Assembly (NCBI GenBank): GCA_946616385.1
Contig: CAMOIZ010000018.1
Location: 1-14,179 of the forward strand
Reading direction: 5' to 3'
DNA length: 14,179 nucleotides
Source: an uncultured Bacteroidales bacterium
GTDB lineage: Bacteria; Bacteroidota; Bacteroidia; Bacteroidales; UBA932
Part shown: one piece after another, positions 4,928-12,659 of the stretch
Layout of the letters: every line of letters begins with the position of its first letter
How positions within the stretch are numbered: the stretch's first letter is position 1
Notes under the pieces: model-generated
Seen by the model: only the letters and a program-made list of their open reading frames with translations
Databases searched by the model: none
Told to the model about the DNA's origin: nothing
Program-made: the position numbers and the translations under genes

Positions 4928-7656
4928 TTTACCACTATATTGACGATTCGACCGGGAACTACTATCACTTTCACGATCTGCTGGTCGCCTACATACCTTG
5001 CGGTCTGCTCCAGCCCGCGGACATGGGCCTCAACGTCCTGAGGCGTGGCGCTCTTGGGCATATCGAGCATGAAACGGGTCTTTCCATTGAAGGAAACGGG
5101 ATATGTGACGTTGTCTTCGACCGTGAAAGCGGCGTTATATTCGGGGAAACTGGCGTAAACAACGCTGGTGTCGTGACCCAGGTCGTGCCAGAGTTCCTCT
5201 GCAATATGAGGAGCGAAAGGAGAAAGCAACACTACGAGCGGTTCAAGGACCTCCTTCGAACTGCACTTGAGCTCGGTGAGTTCGTTCACCGCGATCATGA
5301 AGGCGCTGATTGTCGTGTTGTAGGAGAACGCCTCGATGTCTTCCTGCTCCTTTCCAATCAGCTTGTGCAGGGCCTTGAGTTCCTTCGCAGACGCCTTGGT
5401 GTCGGTCACGAGGAAGTTATCCCTGTCGTAGTAGAGTCTCCAGAACTTGCGGAGGAAGCGGTTCACGCCGTCGATTCCCTTGGTATCCCAGGGCTTGCTC
5501 TGCTCGACGGGGCCGAGGAACATCTCGTACAGACGCAGGGTGTCGGCTCCGTAGCTCTCGCAGATGTCGTCGGGATTGACCACGTTGTACATGCTCTTGC
5601 TCATCTTCTCGACAGCCCATCCGCAGATGTATTCTCCGTTCTCGAGGATGAATTCGGCATCCTTGTATTCGGGCCTCCAGGCCTTGAAGGCTTCGAGGTC
5701 GAGGCGGTCGTTCCTCACGATGTTGATGTCGACGTGGATTTCGGTCGTCTCGTACCGGTCCTTGAGTCCGAGGGAGACGAACTTGTTGGTGCCCACCACC
5801 CTGTAGACGAAGTTCGAACGCCCCTGGATCATGCCCTGGTTGACCAGCTTGCGGAACGGCTCGTCTTCGCAGACATAGCCGAGGTCGTACAGGAACTTGT
5901 TCCAGAAACGGGAGTAAATGAGATGGCCGGTGGCGTGCTCGGTGCCTCCTACGTAGAGGTCGACGTTCCTCCAGTACTTGTCGGCCTCGGCGCTGACCAG
6001 CGCCTGATCGTTATGAGGATCCATGTAGCGCAGGTAGTACGCGCTCGATCCGGCGAAACCGGGCATGGTGCTGGTTTCGAGGGGATGTCCCTTATAGGTC
6101 CAGTCCTTGGCACGGGCAAGCGGAGGTTCTCCGTTCTTCGACTTATATGACTCGATTTCGGGCAGAAGCAGGGGAAGATCCTCGTCGGGAACGGGAGTGG
6201 CGATGCCGTCCTTGTAGTAGATAGGGAAAGGCTCTCCCCAGTAGCGCTGACGGCTGAAAATGGCGTCGCGCAGGCGATAGTTCGTCTTGCGGCGTCCGAG
6301 GCCGTGCGCCTCCACGTAATCTTTGGCGGCTTCAATCGCCTCCTTCACATCCATCCCGTTCAGGAATCCGGAATTGATCATCTTGCCTTCCTTGGCGTCG
6401 AAACTCTGTTCGCTCACGTCCGCACCTTCGATAAGCGGGATGATGGGCAGGCCGAACTTCTTTGCAAAAGCATAGTCGCGGCTGTCGTGCGCAGGCACTG
6501 CCATGATGGCACCGGTGCCGTAGCCTGCAAGCACATACTCGGAAATCCAGATGGGGACTTTCTCGCCCGTAAGAGGATTGATGCCGTAGGATCCGGAGAA
6601 TACGCCGGTGACGGTCTTTGTTTCCGCGATGCGCTCACGTTCGGTCTTCTTCTTGACCTCCTTTATGTATGCTTCCACCGCTTCCTTCTGTTCCGGGGTG
6701 GTCAGTTCTTCCACGAGTTCGCTTTCGGGGGCGAGTACCATGAAGGTTACGCCGAACACGGTGTCGGCACGGGTGGTGAAGATGGTTATGGGCTTATGGA
6801 CATCGCCGCAAACGGTATCGAATACCATTTCGGTGCCTTCGCTCTTGCCTATCCAGTTGCGCTGCATTTCCTTGAGCGAATCCGACCAGTCGAGGGAATC
6901 GAGGGAATCGAGAAGCCTGCCTGCATAGGCGGAAACGCGAAGCTGCCACTGAGTCATCTTTTTCTGCTCCACAGGGAAGCCGCCGCGGACGGAAAGGCCG
7001 TCCTTGACCTCGTCGTTTGCGAGCACAGTGCCAAGGCCCTCGCACCAGTTGACCGAGGTTTCTCCCTGATAAGCAATGCGATAGCGCATCAGGATGTTGG
7101 ATTTTTCCTTTGCGGACGCCTTCTTCCAGACGGCAGGAGTAATGTCGTCGTATCCGGTGGTCTCGAATTTGGCTATCAGTTCGTTGATAGGGCGCGCCTT
7201 GTTCATCTCGGGATCGTACCAACTCTTGAACATGCGCAGGAAAGCCCACTGGGTCCATTTGTAGTAGTCGGGATCACAGGTACGGAAAGACCGGTCCCAG
7301 TCGAAAGAAAAGCCTATGCGGTCGAGCTGCTCGCGATATCGGGCCACATTCACGTCGGTGGTCTTTTCGGGGTGCTGGCCGGTCTGGATGGCATACTGCT
7401 CCGCAGGCAGGCCGAACGCATCGTATCCCATGGGATGCAGCACGTTGAAACCTTTGAGACGTTTGTACCTGGCATAGATGTCGCTGGCAATATAGCCGAG
7501 AGGATGCCCTACATGGAGCCCCGCCCCTGAAGGGTAAGGGAACATGTCCAGCACATAAAACTTGGGCTTGTTGCGGTCCTCTACAGTCTTATAGGTCTTT
7601 TCCTCGGCCCAGCGCTGCTGCCACTTCTTTTCAATCTTTCTGAAATCGTAATCCAT
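4924..7656 (-). CDS. leuS: Leucyl-tRNA synthetase (910 aa)
   Basis: Class I aminoacyl-tRNA synthetase that charges tRNA-Leu with leucine and hydrolyses mischarged products. The Rossmann-fold HIGH-type signature is HVGHPLGY (48-55). The CP1 editing domain carries the threonine-rich TIFTTRADTVFG (291-302) and GTGAIMAVPAHDSRDY (380-395). The tRNA/zinc-loop region is represented by TSTMPGFAGSSAYYLRYMDP (528-547), and KMSKSMYN is at 684-691. An anticodon-binding domain follows, ending near residue 910. MPGFAGSSAYYLRYM is the form I associate with Bacteroidetes LeuRS. Length is normal for the longer bacterial type. The ATG is 3 bases after the stop of the M28/TonB gene and the stop overlaps the next yitT start, so leuS sits inside an operon. 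A 9-bp tandem repeat at 6892-6909 encodes LDSLDS (251-256) without changing the fold. Confidence 0.99.
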   Translation of the reverse strand: MDYDFRKIEKKWQQRWAEEKTYKTVEDRNKPKFYVLDMFPYPSGAGLHVGHPLGYIASDIYARYKRLKGFNVLHPMGYDAFGLPAEQYAIQTGQHPEKTTDVNVARYREQLDRIGFSFDWDRSFRTCDPDYYKWTQWAFLRMFKSWYDPEMNKARPINELIAKFETTGYDDITPAVWKKASAKEKSNILMRYRIAYQGETSVNWCEGLGTVLANDEVKDGLSVRGGFPVEQKKMTQWQLRVSAYAGRLLDSLDSLDWSDSLKEMQRNWIGKSEGTEMVFDTVCGDVHKPITIFTTRADTVFGVTFMVLAPESELVEELTTPEQKEAVEAYIKEVKKKTERERIAETKTVTGVFSGSYGINPLTGEKVPIWISEYVLAGYGTGAIMAVPAHDSRDYAFAKKFGLPIIPLIEGADVSEQSFDAKEGKMINSGFLNGMDVKEAIEAAKDYVEAHGLGRRKTNYRLRDAIFSRQRYWGEPFPIYYKDGIATPVPDEDLPLLLPEIESYKSKNGEPPLARAKDWTYKGHPLETSTMPGFAGSSAYYLRYMDPHNDQALVSAEADKYWRNVDLYVGGTEHATGHLIYSRFWNKFLYDLGYVCEDEPFRKLVNQGMIQGRSNFVYRVVGTNKFVSLGLKDRYETTEIHVDINIVRNDRLDLEAFKAWRPEYKDAEFILENGEYICGWAVEKMSKSMYNVVNPDDICESYGADTLRLYEMFLGPVEQSKPWDTKGIDGVNRFLRKFWRLYYDRDNFLVTDTKASAKELKALHKLIGKEQEDIEAFSYNTTISAFMIAVNELTELKCSSKEVLEPLVVLLSPFAPHIAEELWHDLGHDTSVVYASFPEYNAAFTVEDNVTYPVSFNGKTRFMLDMPKSATPQDVEAHVRGLEQTARYVGDQQIVKVIVVPGRIVNIVVK
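6892..6909. repeat. 9-bp tandem duplication inside leuS
   Basis: GAGGGAATC occurs twice head-to-tail, in frame, giving a Leu-Asp-Ser repeat just before the conserved LDWSDSLKEMQRNWIGKSEG stretch of LeuRS. The reading frame and protein length are normal, so it is probably just codon-level repetition in a surface helix. Confidence 0.6.
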
Positions 7657-7659
7657 ATT

Positions 7660-8865
7660 CTATTTCTTGTTCTTCTTCAATTTGAATTCCACATAGAGCG
7701 AAAGCCTGGTGCGGACAGGTTTACCGCCCAGGATTCCCGGCTTCCAGTCGGGAGATGCCTCGATCACCCGCACCGCCTCGTCGTCCAGCGTCGGGTGAAC
7801 CCCCTTGACGACTTCGACATCGCGAACCTTGCCGTTTTCGTCGATCACGAAACTCACCTGAACCCTGCCCTTGATGCCGTTTTCGACGGCATACTTCGGA
7901 TAGCGCAGATAAACGTATACCCAACTCGTAAGGAAGAGCGCAGGATTGGAGGATCCGAAGAATGAGGGCTTGGTGTCGCAGTCGGCAAAGCCCACCAGAG
8001 GGACTCCGGAATTGTCGGTATTCGGGAAGAAACGCGGTGCGCGGGCGGTCGAGAGCCGCACGCTGAAATTGTAGATATACTCGCACTGACGGCTCATTTC
8101 TTCATATTCCATAGGATCCGTCCCCTTTCTGTAGGCCTTGCCGGGCTCGGCCGTGGTAAAAAAAGCGACCGGTATTTCCTTGGCATAAAAAGACCTGTGG
8201 TCCGATACGCCGGGTTCGGCGGTGACCACCGATGGACGGGCGGGCTGAAGCGATGCAGCAAGGGAGTTGACGATGCCGTTCATGTCGGCATTAGATGCCG
8301 AATACACGAAGAGCCCGCGGTTGGAGGAATCGAAGAGATCGATGTTTATGTACGCATCTATCTTTTCTGTCTCGGGAAAGGCCCTGTTCAGGAAATACCA
8401 CGACCCTGCATTCGAGTCGGAATCTCCCCCGAAGGCGGCCACAAGCACGGAACGGCCGAGGAGCACCTGGTTGGTGCTGAGCTTGCTTGCCACTTCGAGC
8501 ATGGCCGCTATGCCGGAGCCGTTGTCGGCGGACAGCCTGGTGCCTATCACTATGTAATTGTTGCGAAGCTGTTTTTCATAACCGGGGATCCATCCTGTCA
8601 CATTGCGGAAAGTGGCCGTGTCGCCATTCTCCCTGCGTATCCCGAAAGAGGTGTATTCAGGGCTCTCGAACAGTTCTATGCCGCAGGAGCGCAGCCTTGC
8701 CGACACGAATCCCGCCAAAGCCGCTTCGTCTTTGAGGGATGCGACAGAGTCGGCCACGCTGTGGAGTTCCGCAGCCTCTTCATTTGCAAAATAGTCCCGG
8801 TATTCCTGCCCGGCGGCGCCAAGACCGGAGAGCAGCAGGGAAGCGATAAGAAGAAAACGTTTCAT
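7660..8865 (-). CDS. Secreted M28-peptidase-fold protein, apparently catalytically dead, with C-terminal TonB domain (401 aa)
   Basis: Residues 1-19 form a signal peptide (MKRFLLIASLLLSGLGAAG). Residues ~25-275 follow the M28 aminopeptidase pattern: NVTGWIPGYEKQLRNNYIVIG (start at 88), ADNGSGIAAMLEVA (113-126), RSVLVAAFGG (138-147), INID (173-176), SDHRSFY (221-227). Key residues are altered. The first zinc-ligand His of the usual GAHYD is absent (GTRL, 108-111). The usual GEE is GDS (147-149). The last ligand His of YHxPxD is Arg246. Only D114 and D176 of the five expected zinc ligands remain. Residues ~318-397 are a TonB C-terminal domain (YPKYAVENGIKGRVQVSFVI, WKPGILGGKPVRTR). The protein probably acts in the periplasm as a binding or scaffold module. 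It is 3 bases downstream of the SPOR lipoprotein gene and 3 bases upstream of leuS. Domain calls are firm; loss of activity rests on an alignment made from memory. Confidence 0.9.
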   Translation of the reverse strand: MKRFLLIASLLLSGLGAAGQEYRDYFANEEAAELHSVADSVASLKDEAALAGFVSARLRSCGIELFESPEYTSFGIRRENGDTATFRNVTGWIPGYEKQLRNNYIVIGTRLSADNGSGIAAMLEVASKLSTNQVLLGRSVLVAAFGGDSDSNAGSWYFLNRAFPETEKIDAYINIDLFDSSNRGLFVYSASNADMNGIVNSLAASLQPARPSVVTAEPGVSDHRSFYAKEIPVAFFTTAEPGKAYRKGTDPMEYEEMSRQCEYIYNFSVRLSTARAPRFFPNTDNSGVPLVGFADCDTKPSFFGSSNPALFLTSWVYVYLRYPKYAVENGIKGRVQVSFVIDENGKVRDVEVVKGVHPTLDDEAVRVIEASPDWKPGILGGKPVRTRLSLYVEFKLKKNKK

Positions 8866-8868
8866 TGC

Positions 8869-9393
8869 TTATTCATTTACAAGAATCCATACATCCTTGG
8901 GGCAGAACGCTTCGGTTCTGACCTTCTGGAGATTATCCCATAAATGTGCCAAAGAATCGGTGCCGGCCGCTCCTACGGCGGTAAACCCGTTGCCGTAAGG
9001 GATCTTTTCTACAGAGTATCCGGCATTTTCTATCTTGGAAGCAAGCCAGGAGGCGTTGTCGACGTTCGAGAACGCGCCCACAACTATATAGTAACGTTTG
9101 CTGAGTTTCAGGGCATCGGCCCTGCGCAGACTGCTGACGGAAAGGAACATCTCGCCGGATTCCTTGAAACGCTCAAGCATCGAGAGGGAATCCGCCTTGG
9201 CCTTCTCGACACGGCTCAACGAATCGATACGGGCCTGATGCGCAGCTTCTTCCGCAAGGATCAGCTGCCGCTTGGCCTCGATTTCGTCCGAGGTGGGACG
9301 GCCGGCAAGCCTGCGGAAAGCATCGCAGCCTTGCAGCAGCGCCACCCCGAGAATGGCGAGCAACGCGGCGCTTATGAATCTTGCTTTCGTCAT
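8869..9393 (-). CDS. SPOR-domain lipoprotein (174 aa)
   Basis: A predicted envelope lipoprotein. The N-terminal signal MTKARFISAALLAILGVALLQG ends in a lipobox LLQG|C with lipidated Cys23. Next is a charged, Ala/Lys/Glu-rich probable coiled coil (about 35-78), then a SPOR domain (about 100-173: RYYIVVGAFSN, ASWLASKIENAGY, GFTAVGAAG). SPOR domains bind denuded glycan strands of peptidoglycan at division sites or cell-wall turnover sites. Cys23 is followed by Asp, which in E. coli would favour inner-membrane retention, but that rule is not established for Bacteroidetes. The gene lies 25 bases after phoH and 3 bases before the M28/TonB gene. A TATATTTG box ends 6 bases before the ATG, so it may start its own, possibly leaderless, transcript. 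Confidence 0.91.
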   Translation of the reverse strand: MTKARFISAALLAILGVALLQGCDAFRRLAGRPTSDEIEAKRQLILAEEAAHQARIDSLSRVEKAKADSLSMLERFKESGEMFLSVSSLRRADALKLSKRYYIVVGAFSNVDNASWLASKIENAGYSVEKIPYGNGFTAVGAAGTDSLAHLWDNLQKVRTEAFCPKDVWILVNE

Positions 9394-9399
9394 AGTCTA

Positions 9400-9407
9400 C
9401 AAATATA
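9400..9407 (-). promoter_or_regulatory. Bacteroidetes-type -7 box (TATATTTG) at the SPOR lipoprotein gene
   Basis: On the minus strand TATATTTG matches TAnnTTTG at every fixed position, in the 25-base gap between phoH and the lipoprotein gene. TAGACT (6 bases) separates it from the ATG at 9393, so transcription would start at or within a few bases of the start codon. The nearest upstream TTTG is about 25 bases away, longer than the usual 19-21, so the -33 element is doubtful. If real, it drives lipoprotein, M28/TonB, leuS and the two yitT genes. Confidence 0.55.
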
Positions 9408-9418
9408 TGAAAAAAGAA

Positions 9419-10357
9419 TCAGTCTTCGGCATCAAAGGCCTTCACAATTTTACTCACAAGAGGATGGCGGACGATGTCGCGGTCGTCAAAGAACACGGTT
9501 GCCACCCCTTTGAGGTCTTTCACGAGGGAGATGCCGCGCAGCAGGCCGGAATCCTCCTTGTGCGGGAGGTCGATCTGGGTTGCATCCCCTGTGACGATGA
9601 ATTTCGCATTGGTGCCCATTCGGGTGAGGAACATCTTCAACTGGCCCATATTGGTGTTCTGGGCCTCGTCGAGGATCACGCAGGCGCCGTCGAGGGTGCG
9701 GCCGCGCATATACGCGAGCGGAGCTATCTGTATCGTGCCCCCGGCAATGAACTCCTGCAGCTTGCGCGAGGGAATCATATCGCCCAGGGCGTCGTAAAGC
9801 GGCTGGAGATAAGGGTCGAGTTTGTCCTTGAGATCTCCTGGAAGGAATCCCAGTCTCTCCCCCGCTTCCACGGCAGGTCTGGTAAGTATGATACGGCGCA
9901 CCTCCCGGTTCTTGAGGGCGCGGACCGCCAGGGCTATTGCGATGTAGGTCTTGCCTGTGCCGGCGGGGCCGACGGCAAATACGAGGTCGTTGTTGAAGTA
10001 GGCCTTCACCATCTTCTCCTGATTCGCATTGCGTGCGCGGATGGCCTTGCCCTCGTTGGTATGCACGATCACTGCGTTCCCGTGCTCGGCAAGCACCGAC
10101 GACGAAGACCTGCCGGTGAACAGGTCCTCCACGTCATATACGGTAAGATTCAGCTTGTGCTTGCGGATGTTCACCAGCTGGGAGAACTTGGTCTCGAACT
10201 CCCCTATCTTTCCGGCCTCTCCCACTATGGTGATTTCATTTCCCTTTCCGGCGACCTCGAGCCCGGGGAAATAAGTGCAGAACTCGTTCAGAATCTTGTT
10301 TCCCGGCCCCAGTATGCTCACCGGGTCCGTCGTATCAAGGATGATGGTTTTCTTCAT
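9419..10357 (-). CDS. phoH: PhoH-family P-loop ATPase (312 aa)
   Basis: A cytoplasmic NTPase of the PhoH/YbeZ family, linked in other bacteria to RNA metabolism and stress; the precise role is not known. The N-terminal ~110 residues form a small KH-like or PhoH-specific region (LEVAGKGNEITIVG). The ATPase core follows, with Walker A AVGPAGTGKT (128-137), LTRPAVEAGERLGFLPGD (158-175), Walker B CVILDEAQN (226-234) and sensor segment FIVTGDATQIDLP (253-265). The C-terminus (DIVRHPLVSKIVKAFD) is typical and full length. The start overlaps the CapA-family stop as ATGA (4 bases), suggesting coupled translation. No ybeY neighbour is seen in this window, unlike the proteobacterial arrangement. Confidence 0.95.
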   Translation of the reverse strand: MKKTIILDTTDPVSILGPGNKILNEFCTYFPGLEVAGKGNEITIVGEAGKIGEFETKFSQLVNIRKHKLNLTVYDVEDLFTGRSSSSVLAEHGNAVIVHTNEGKAIRARNANQEKMVKAYFNNDLVFAVGPAGTGKTYIAIALAVRALKNREVRRIILTRPAVEAGERLGFLPGDLKDKLDPYLQPLYDALGDMIPSRKLQEFIAGGTIQIAPLAYMRGRTLDGACVILDEAQNTNMGQLKMFLTRMGTNAKFIVTGDATQIDLPHKEDSGLLRGISLVKDLKGVATVFFDDRDIVRHPLVSKIVKAFDAED

Positions 10358-11295
10358 TCTATACCTGTTATCCGTTTAACTCTATCGAGAGTTTGAATCA
10401 TGTTGTCGTAGTCGTCAACGTCCATCCATTCGCCGCGGCGTCCTTTCTGTTCCTCCACAAGCACGGTGCGGTAGCTGTCCGTCTTCCTGCCCGGAAGCGT
10501 GCACCAGAGGAAATGCAGTTCCGGTCCGAGGAGCGCTTTCTGCCTGCTTCCCTTGTGCAGCACGAACTTCAGCACAACCGCGAGTTCCAGGCGGGTATTG
10601 ACTGCGCTCATGTTCGAAACGGCGTTCCCGAGGGAATAAACCACCGGCACACCTGCAATCCGGGCTGTGTCCTGCACCACATGGGGATGCGCCCCTACTA
10701 TGGCATCCGCCCCTTCTTTCACCAGCCACTCCGCCCACTGACGCTGTGTCTCGTTGTGGAGGAGTTTATACTCTTCACCCCAGTGCGGAAGGACCAGCAC
10801 GAAATCGGCGAATTCCCTCGCCCTGCGCATCTGCGCCGACACTTCCTCCTTCTTCATCCGGCTGACCTTCGGAAACTCGGAGGATGCCCCCATGTTTGTT
10901 CCGTAGGTGAAGTTGACAAGTGCTATCCGCACTCCTTTCACATTCACTATCAGCGGATTGTTCCGGCGGTACTGGGCACTGTCGAGGCCGCTTCCGGCAA
11001 ACAAGCCATATTGTTTCAATGTGCGCTCCATTCCTTTCGAGCCTTTGTCGAGGATGTGGTTGTTGGCCGTGAGAAGCACATCCACACCGGCATCGAGAAT
11101 GCTGCGAAGGTAGCTGTCGGGAGCGCTGAATGCGGGGTACCCGGTGTAGGGTGGCCCCGCAAGCGTAAATTCAGCGTTGGCTATAGCGAGATCCGCACCC
11201 GAAAGCAGCGGTCTCAAGTCGTCGAAAAAATGAGAGTGGTCGTATTGCAGCTGCCGGGCATGCATCATCACATCTCCGATAATGCAGACGCTCAC
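10354..11295 (-). CDS. CapA-family (PGA_cap) metallophosphatase-like protein, GTG start (313 aa)
   Basis: Belongs to the CapA/PgsA family (a calcineurin-like metallophosphoesterase fold) often linked to polyglutamate capsule or cell-surface polymer synthesis; many members have no known substrate. Visible motifs are IIGDVMMH (5-12), IANAEFTLAG (38-47), TANNHILDKG (76-85), LPHWGEEY (169-176), GAHPHVVQ (201-208) and YSLGNAV (220-226). The first β-strand begins at residue 2, so the start must be near here: GTG 11295 is the first usable initiator. The upstream frame stays open only to the TPR gene's own stop (11323) and reads STGIAAADTVSV, which resembles the end of a signal peptide. Relatives usually carry a signal peptide, so this one may have lost its export signal or start non-canonically. 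The gene starts 27 bases after the TPR stop and overlaps phoH by ATGA. Confidence 0.88.
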   Translation of the reverse strand: MSVCIIGDVMMHARQLQYDHSHFFDDLRPLLSGADLAIANAEFTLAGPPYTGYPAFSAPDSYLRSILDAGVDVLLTANNHILDKGSKGMERTLKQYGLFAGSGLDSAQYRRNNPLIVNVKGVRIALVNFTYGTNMGASSEFPKVSRMKKEEVSAQMRRAREFADFVLVLPHWGEEYKLLHNETQRQWAEWLVKEGADAIVGAHPHVVQDTARIAGVPVVYSLGNAVSNMSAVNTRLELAVVLKFVLHKGSRQKALLGPELHFLWCTLPGRKTDSYRTVLVEEQKGRRGEWMDVDDYDNMIQTLDRVKRITGIE

Positions 11296-11322
11296 CGTGT
11301 CGGCAGCGGCAATGCCGGTACT

Positions 11323-12639
11323 TCATTTACCCGAAACTATAGCGTCGTATTTCTCGTAACGTGCCTGGTATTCAGGATCCTCGCGGAAGCGGAAGCAGGC
11401 ATTCTTGATGTACTCGGCGATCGTGGTCTGGATCTCGGTATCCTTGGTCACGTTGAAAGCCTTCTCGAAAGGCTCGATGGCAGCCTTCAAAGACTTGTCG
11501 TACTCCTCGACGAGGGCATTGTACTTGGCGTCGTCCATTTCGAAGGAAGCCTTCTCCTGAACCTCGACGGCATGATTGTAGAGATACACGCCCTTGCCGA
11601 TGTAACCGTATTCGTAGTTGGGATCGATCTCACCGCATTTGTCATAAGCTTCGAAAGCCTTGTCTACCTGAGGAGGATCCATCTTGAGACGGATGTTGCC
11701 TTCGACATACCAGAGGGATGCGTTGCCGGGCTCGTTCGCCTTCGCAACATCCAGAAGCTCGAAGATCCTGTCGGTGCTGCCGCCGGAGGTGGTGTAGTAG
11801 TTGATGAGGCCGATCAGGATGCTCTGGCTCTTGGGATAGCTCATGAAGCCGTCCTCAAGGTACTTGATCGAGAGGTCCTTGTCTCCCTTCTTTTCTGCGA
11901 TGGCGGACAGACGTGCATAAACGTCGCCGTCGTCACCATAATATTTGTGCTCGAGGCACTTCTTGAAGAAAACCTCAGCCCTGTCGACGTCGCCGGAAAT
12001 CCAGGAGGTAAGACCTGCATTGTAGAAGGCATTGGTGTCGAGCTGGGAATAAGGAGCCATTTCGGACACGCTTGCGGCAGCTTCGAAAAGTTTGGAAGAC
12101 TTCACGTAATCCTGAAGCTGATATGCGGAAACGGCATCGTTGGAATACTTGTCGTGGATGCCGCCGAGGGCCTCGGCGATATCCTTTGCCTTCTTGCCCT
12201 TCACGTCGAGTTGGAATGCCTTTGCATAAGCCTTCACGGCTTCACCTAGAGCATCCTCGACAGCGGGTTTGGTGGTCACTATGGAGGCGAGCTTGCCACC
12301 GGCGAAATAATAGTCGGCGGTTTCAAAATGCTGAACAGTCATGGGCTGTCCCATAACCGTAACTTCTTCAGAACTGAGAGGTTTGACACCCGACATCACG
12401 ATTGCGAGTTCGGCGTCGCTTGCACCGATATAACCGTTGCCCTGCACAGCATTGTAGGCTTCTACGTATGTCTGCCCGAGCTTGAGCCATGTCGCCATAT
12501 TGGCAGCTTTCTTCTCATTGAGCGTAGCGGCCTTGGCTGCTTCTACTTTCTTTGCTGCAGACTCAGCATCTTTAAGTTGCTGGGCGTTTGCGATCTGGAC
12601 GGAAGCCAGAAGAGCAAGTGCTAAAACAATTTTTTTCAT
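11323..12639 (-). CDS. Secreted tetratricopeptide-repeat protein (438 aa)
   Basis: A periplasmic or surface TPR protein of a type common in Bacteroidetes; its partner is unknown. The signal peptide MKKIVLALALLASVQIANA is cleaved before QQLKD. A charged N-terminal region follows, then TPR-like helical pairs over about 120-400, for example TNAFYNAGLTSWISGDVDRA, GDVYARLSAIAEKKGDKDLS, ASLWYVEGNIRLKMD and YEYGYIGKGVYLYNHA. The start ATG 12639 was preferred to a TTG three codons upstream, because the signal peptide starts with MKK. It begins 20 bases after gyrA. A near-match -7 box (TAACTTTTG, one extra base) precedes the ATG by 6 bases, so it may have its own promoter inside the operon. Scaffolding of envelope complexes is a plausible role, inferred from TPR architecture only. 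Confidence 0.88.
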   Translation of the reverse strand: MKKIVLALALLASVQIANAQQLKDAESAAKKVEAAKAATLNEKKAANMATWLKLGQTYVEAYNAVQGNGYIGASDAELAIVMSGVKPLSSEEVTVMGQPMTVQHFETADYYFAGGKLASIVTTKPAVEDALGEAVKAYAKAFQLDVKGKKAKDIAEALGGIHDKYSNDAVSAYQLQDYVKSSKLFEAAASVSEMAPYSQLDTNAFYNAGLTSWISGDVDRAEVFFKKCLEHKYYGDDGDVYARLSAIAEKKGDKDLSIKYLEDGFMSYPKSQSILIGLINYYTTSGGSTDRIFELLDVAKANEPGNASLWYVEGNIRLKMDPPQVDKAFEAYDKCGEIDPNYEYGYIGKGVYLYNHAVEVQEKASFEMDDAKYNALVEEYDKSLKAAIEPFEKAFNVTKDTEIQTTIAEYIKNACFRFREDPEYQARYEKYDAIVSGK

Positions 12640-12645
12640 ATTAGT

Positions 12646-12654
12646 CAAAAGTTA
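12646..12654 (-). promoter_or_regulatory. Imperfect -7-like box (TAACTTTTG) upstream of the TPR gene
   Basis: On the minus strand TAACTTTTG has one base more than the TAnnTTTG consensus. It ends 6 bases before the TPR ATG, the same distance as the better box at the SPOR lipoprotein gene. It lies in the 20-base gap after gyrA. The extra base makes this a weak call. Confidence 0.3.
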
Positions 12655-12659
12655 AAATA

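Noticed and set aside
6304..7530. Long plus-strand frames opposite leuS (also 5023-6150) and opposite the yitT/leuS junction (3983-5041)
   Set aside because: All are antisense to conserved protein-coding sequence with clear catalytic motifs; the translations are His/Gly/Val-rich and resemble no family.
10393..12249. A 618-codon open reading frame on the plus strand across the CapA and TPR genes
   Set aside because: It is antisense to two well-supported genes, spans their junction, has no recognisable domain, and its open frame follows from the codon bias of the genes beneath it.
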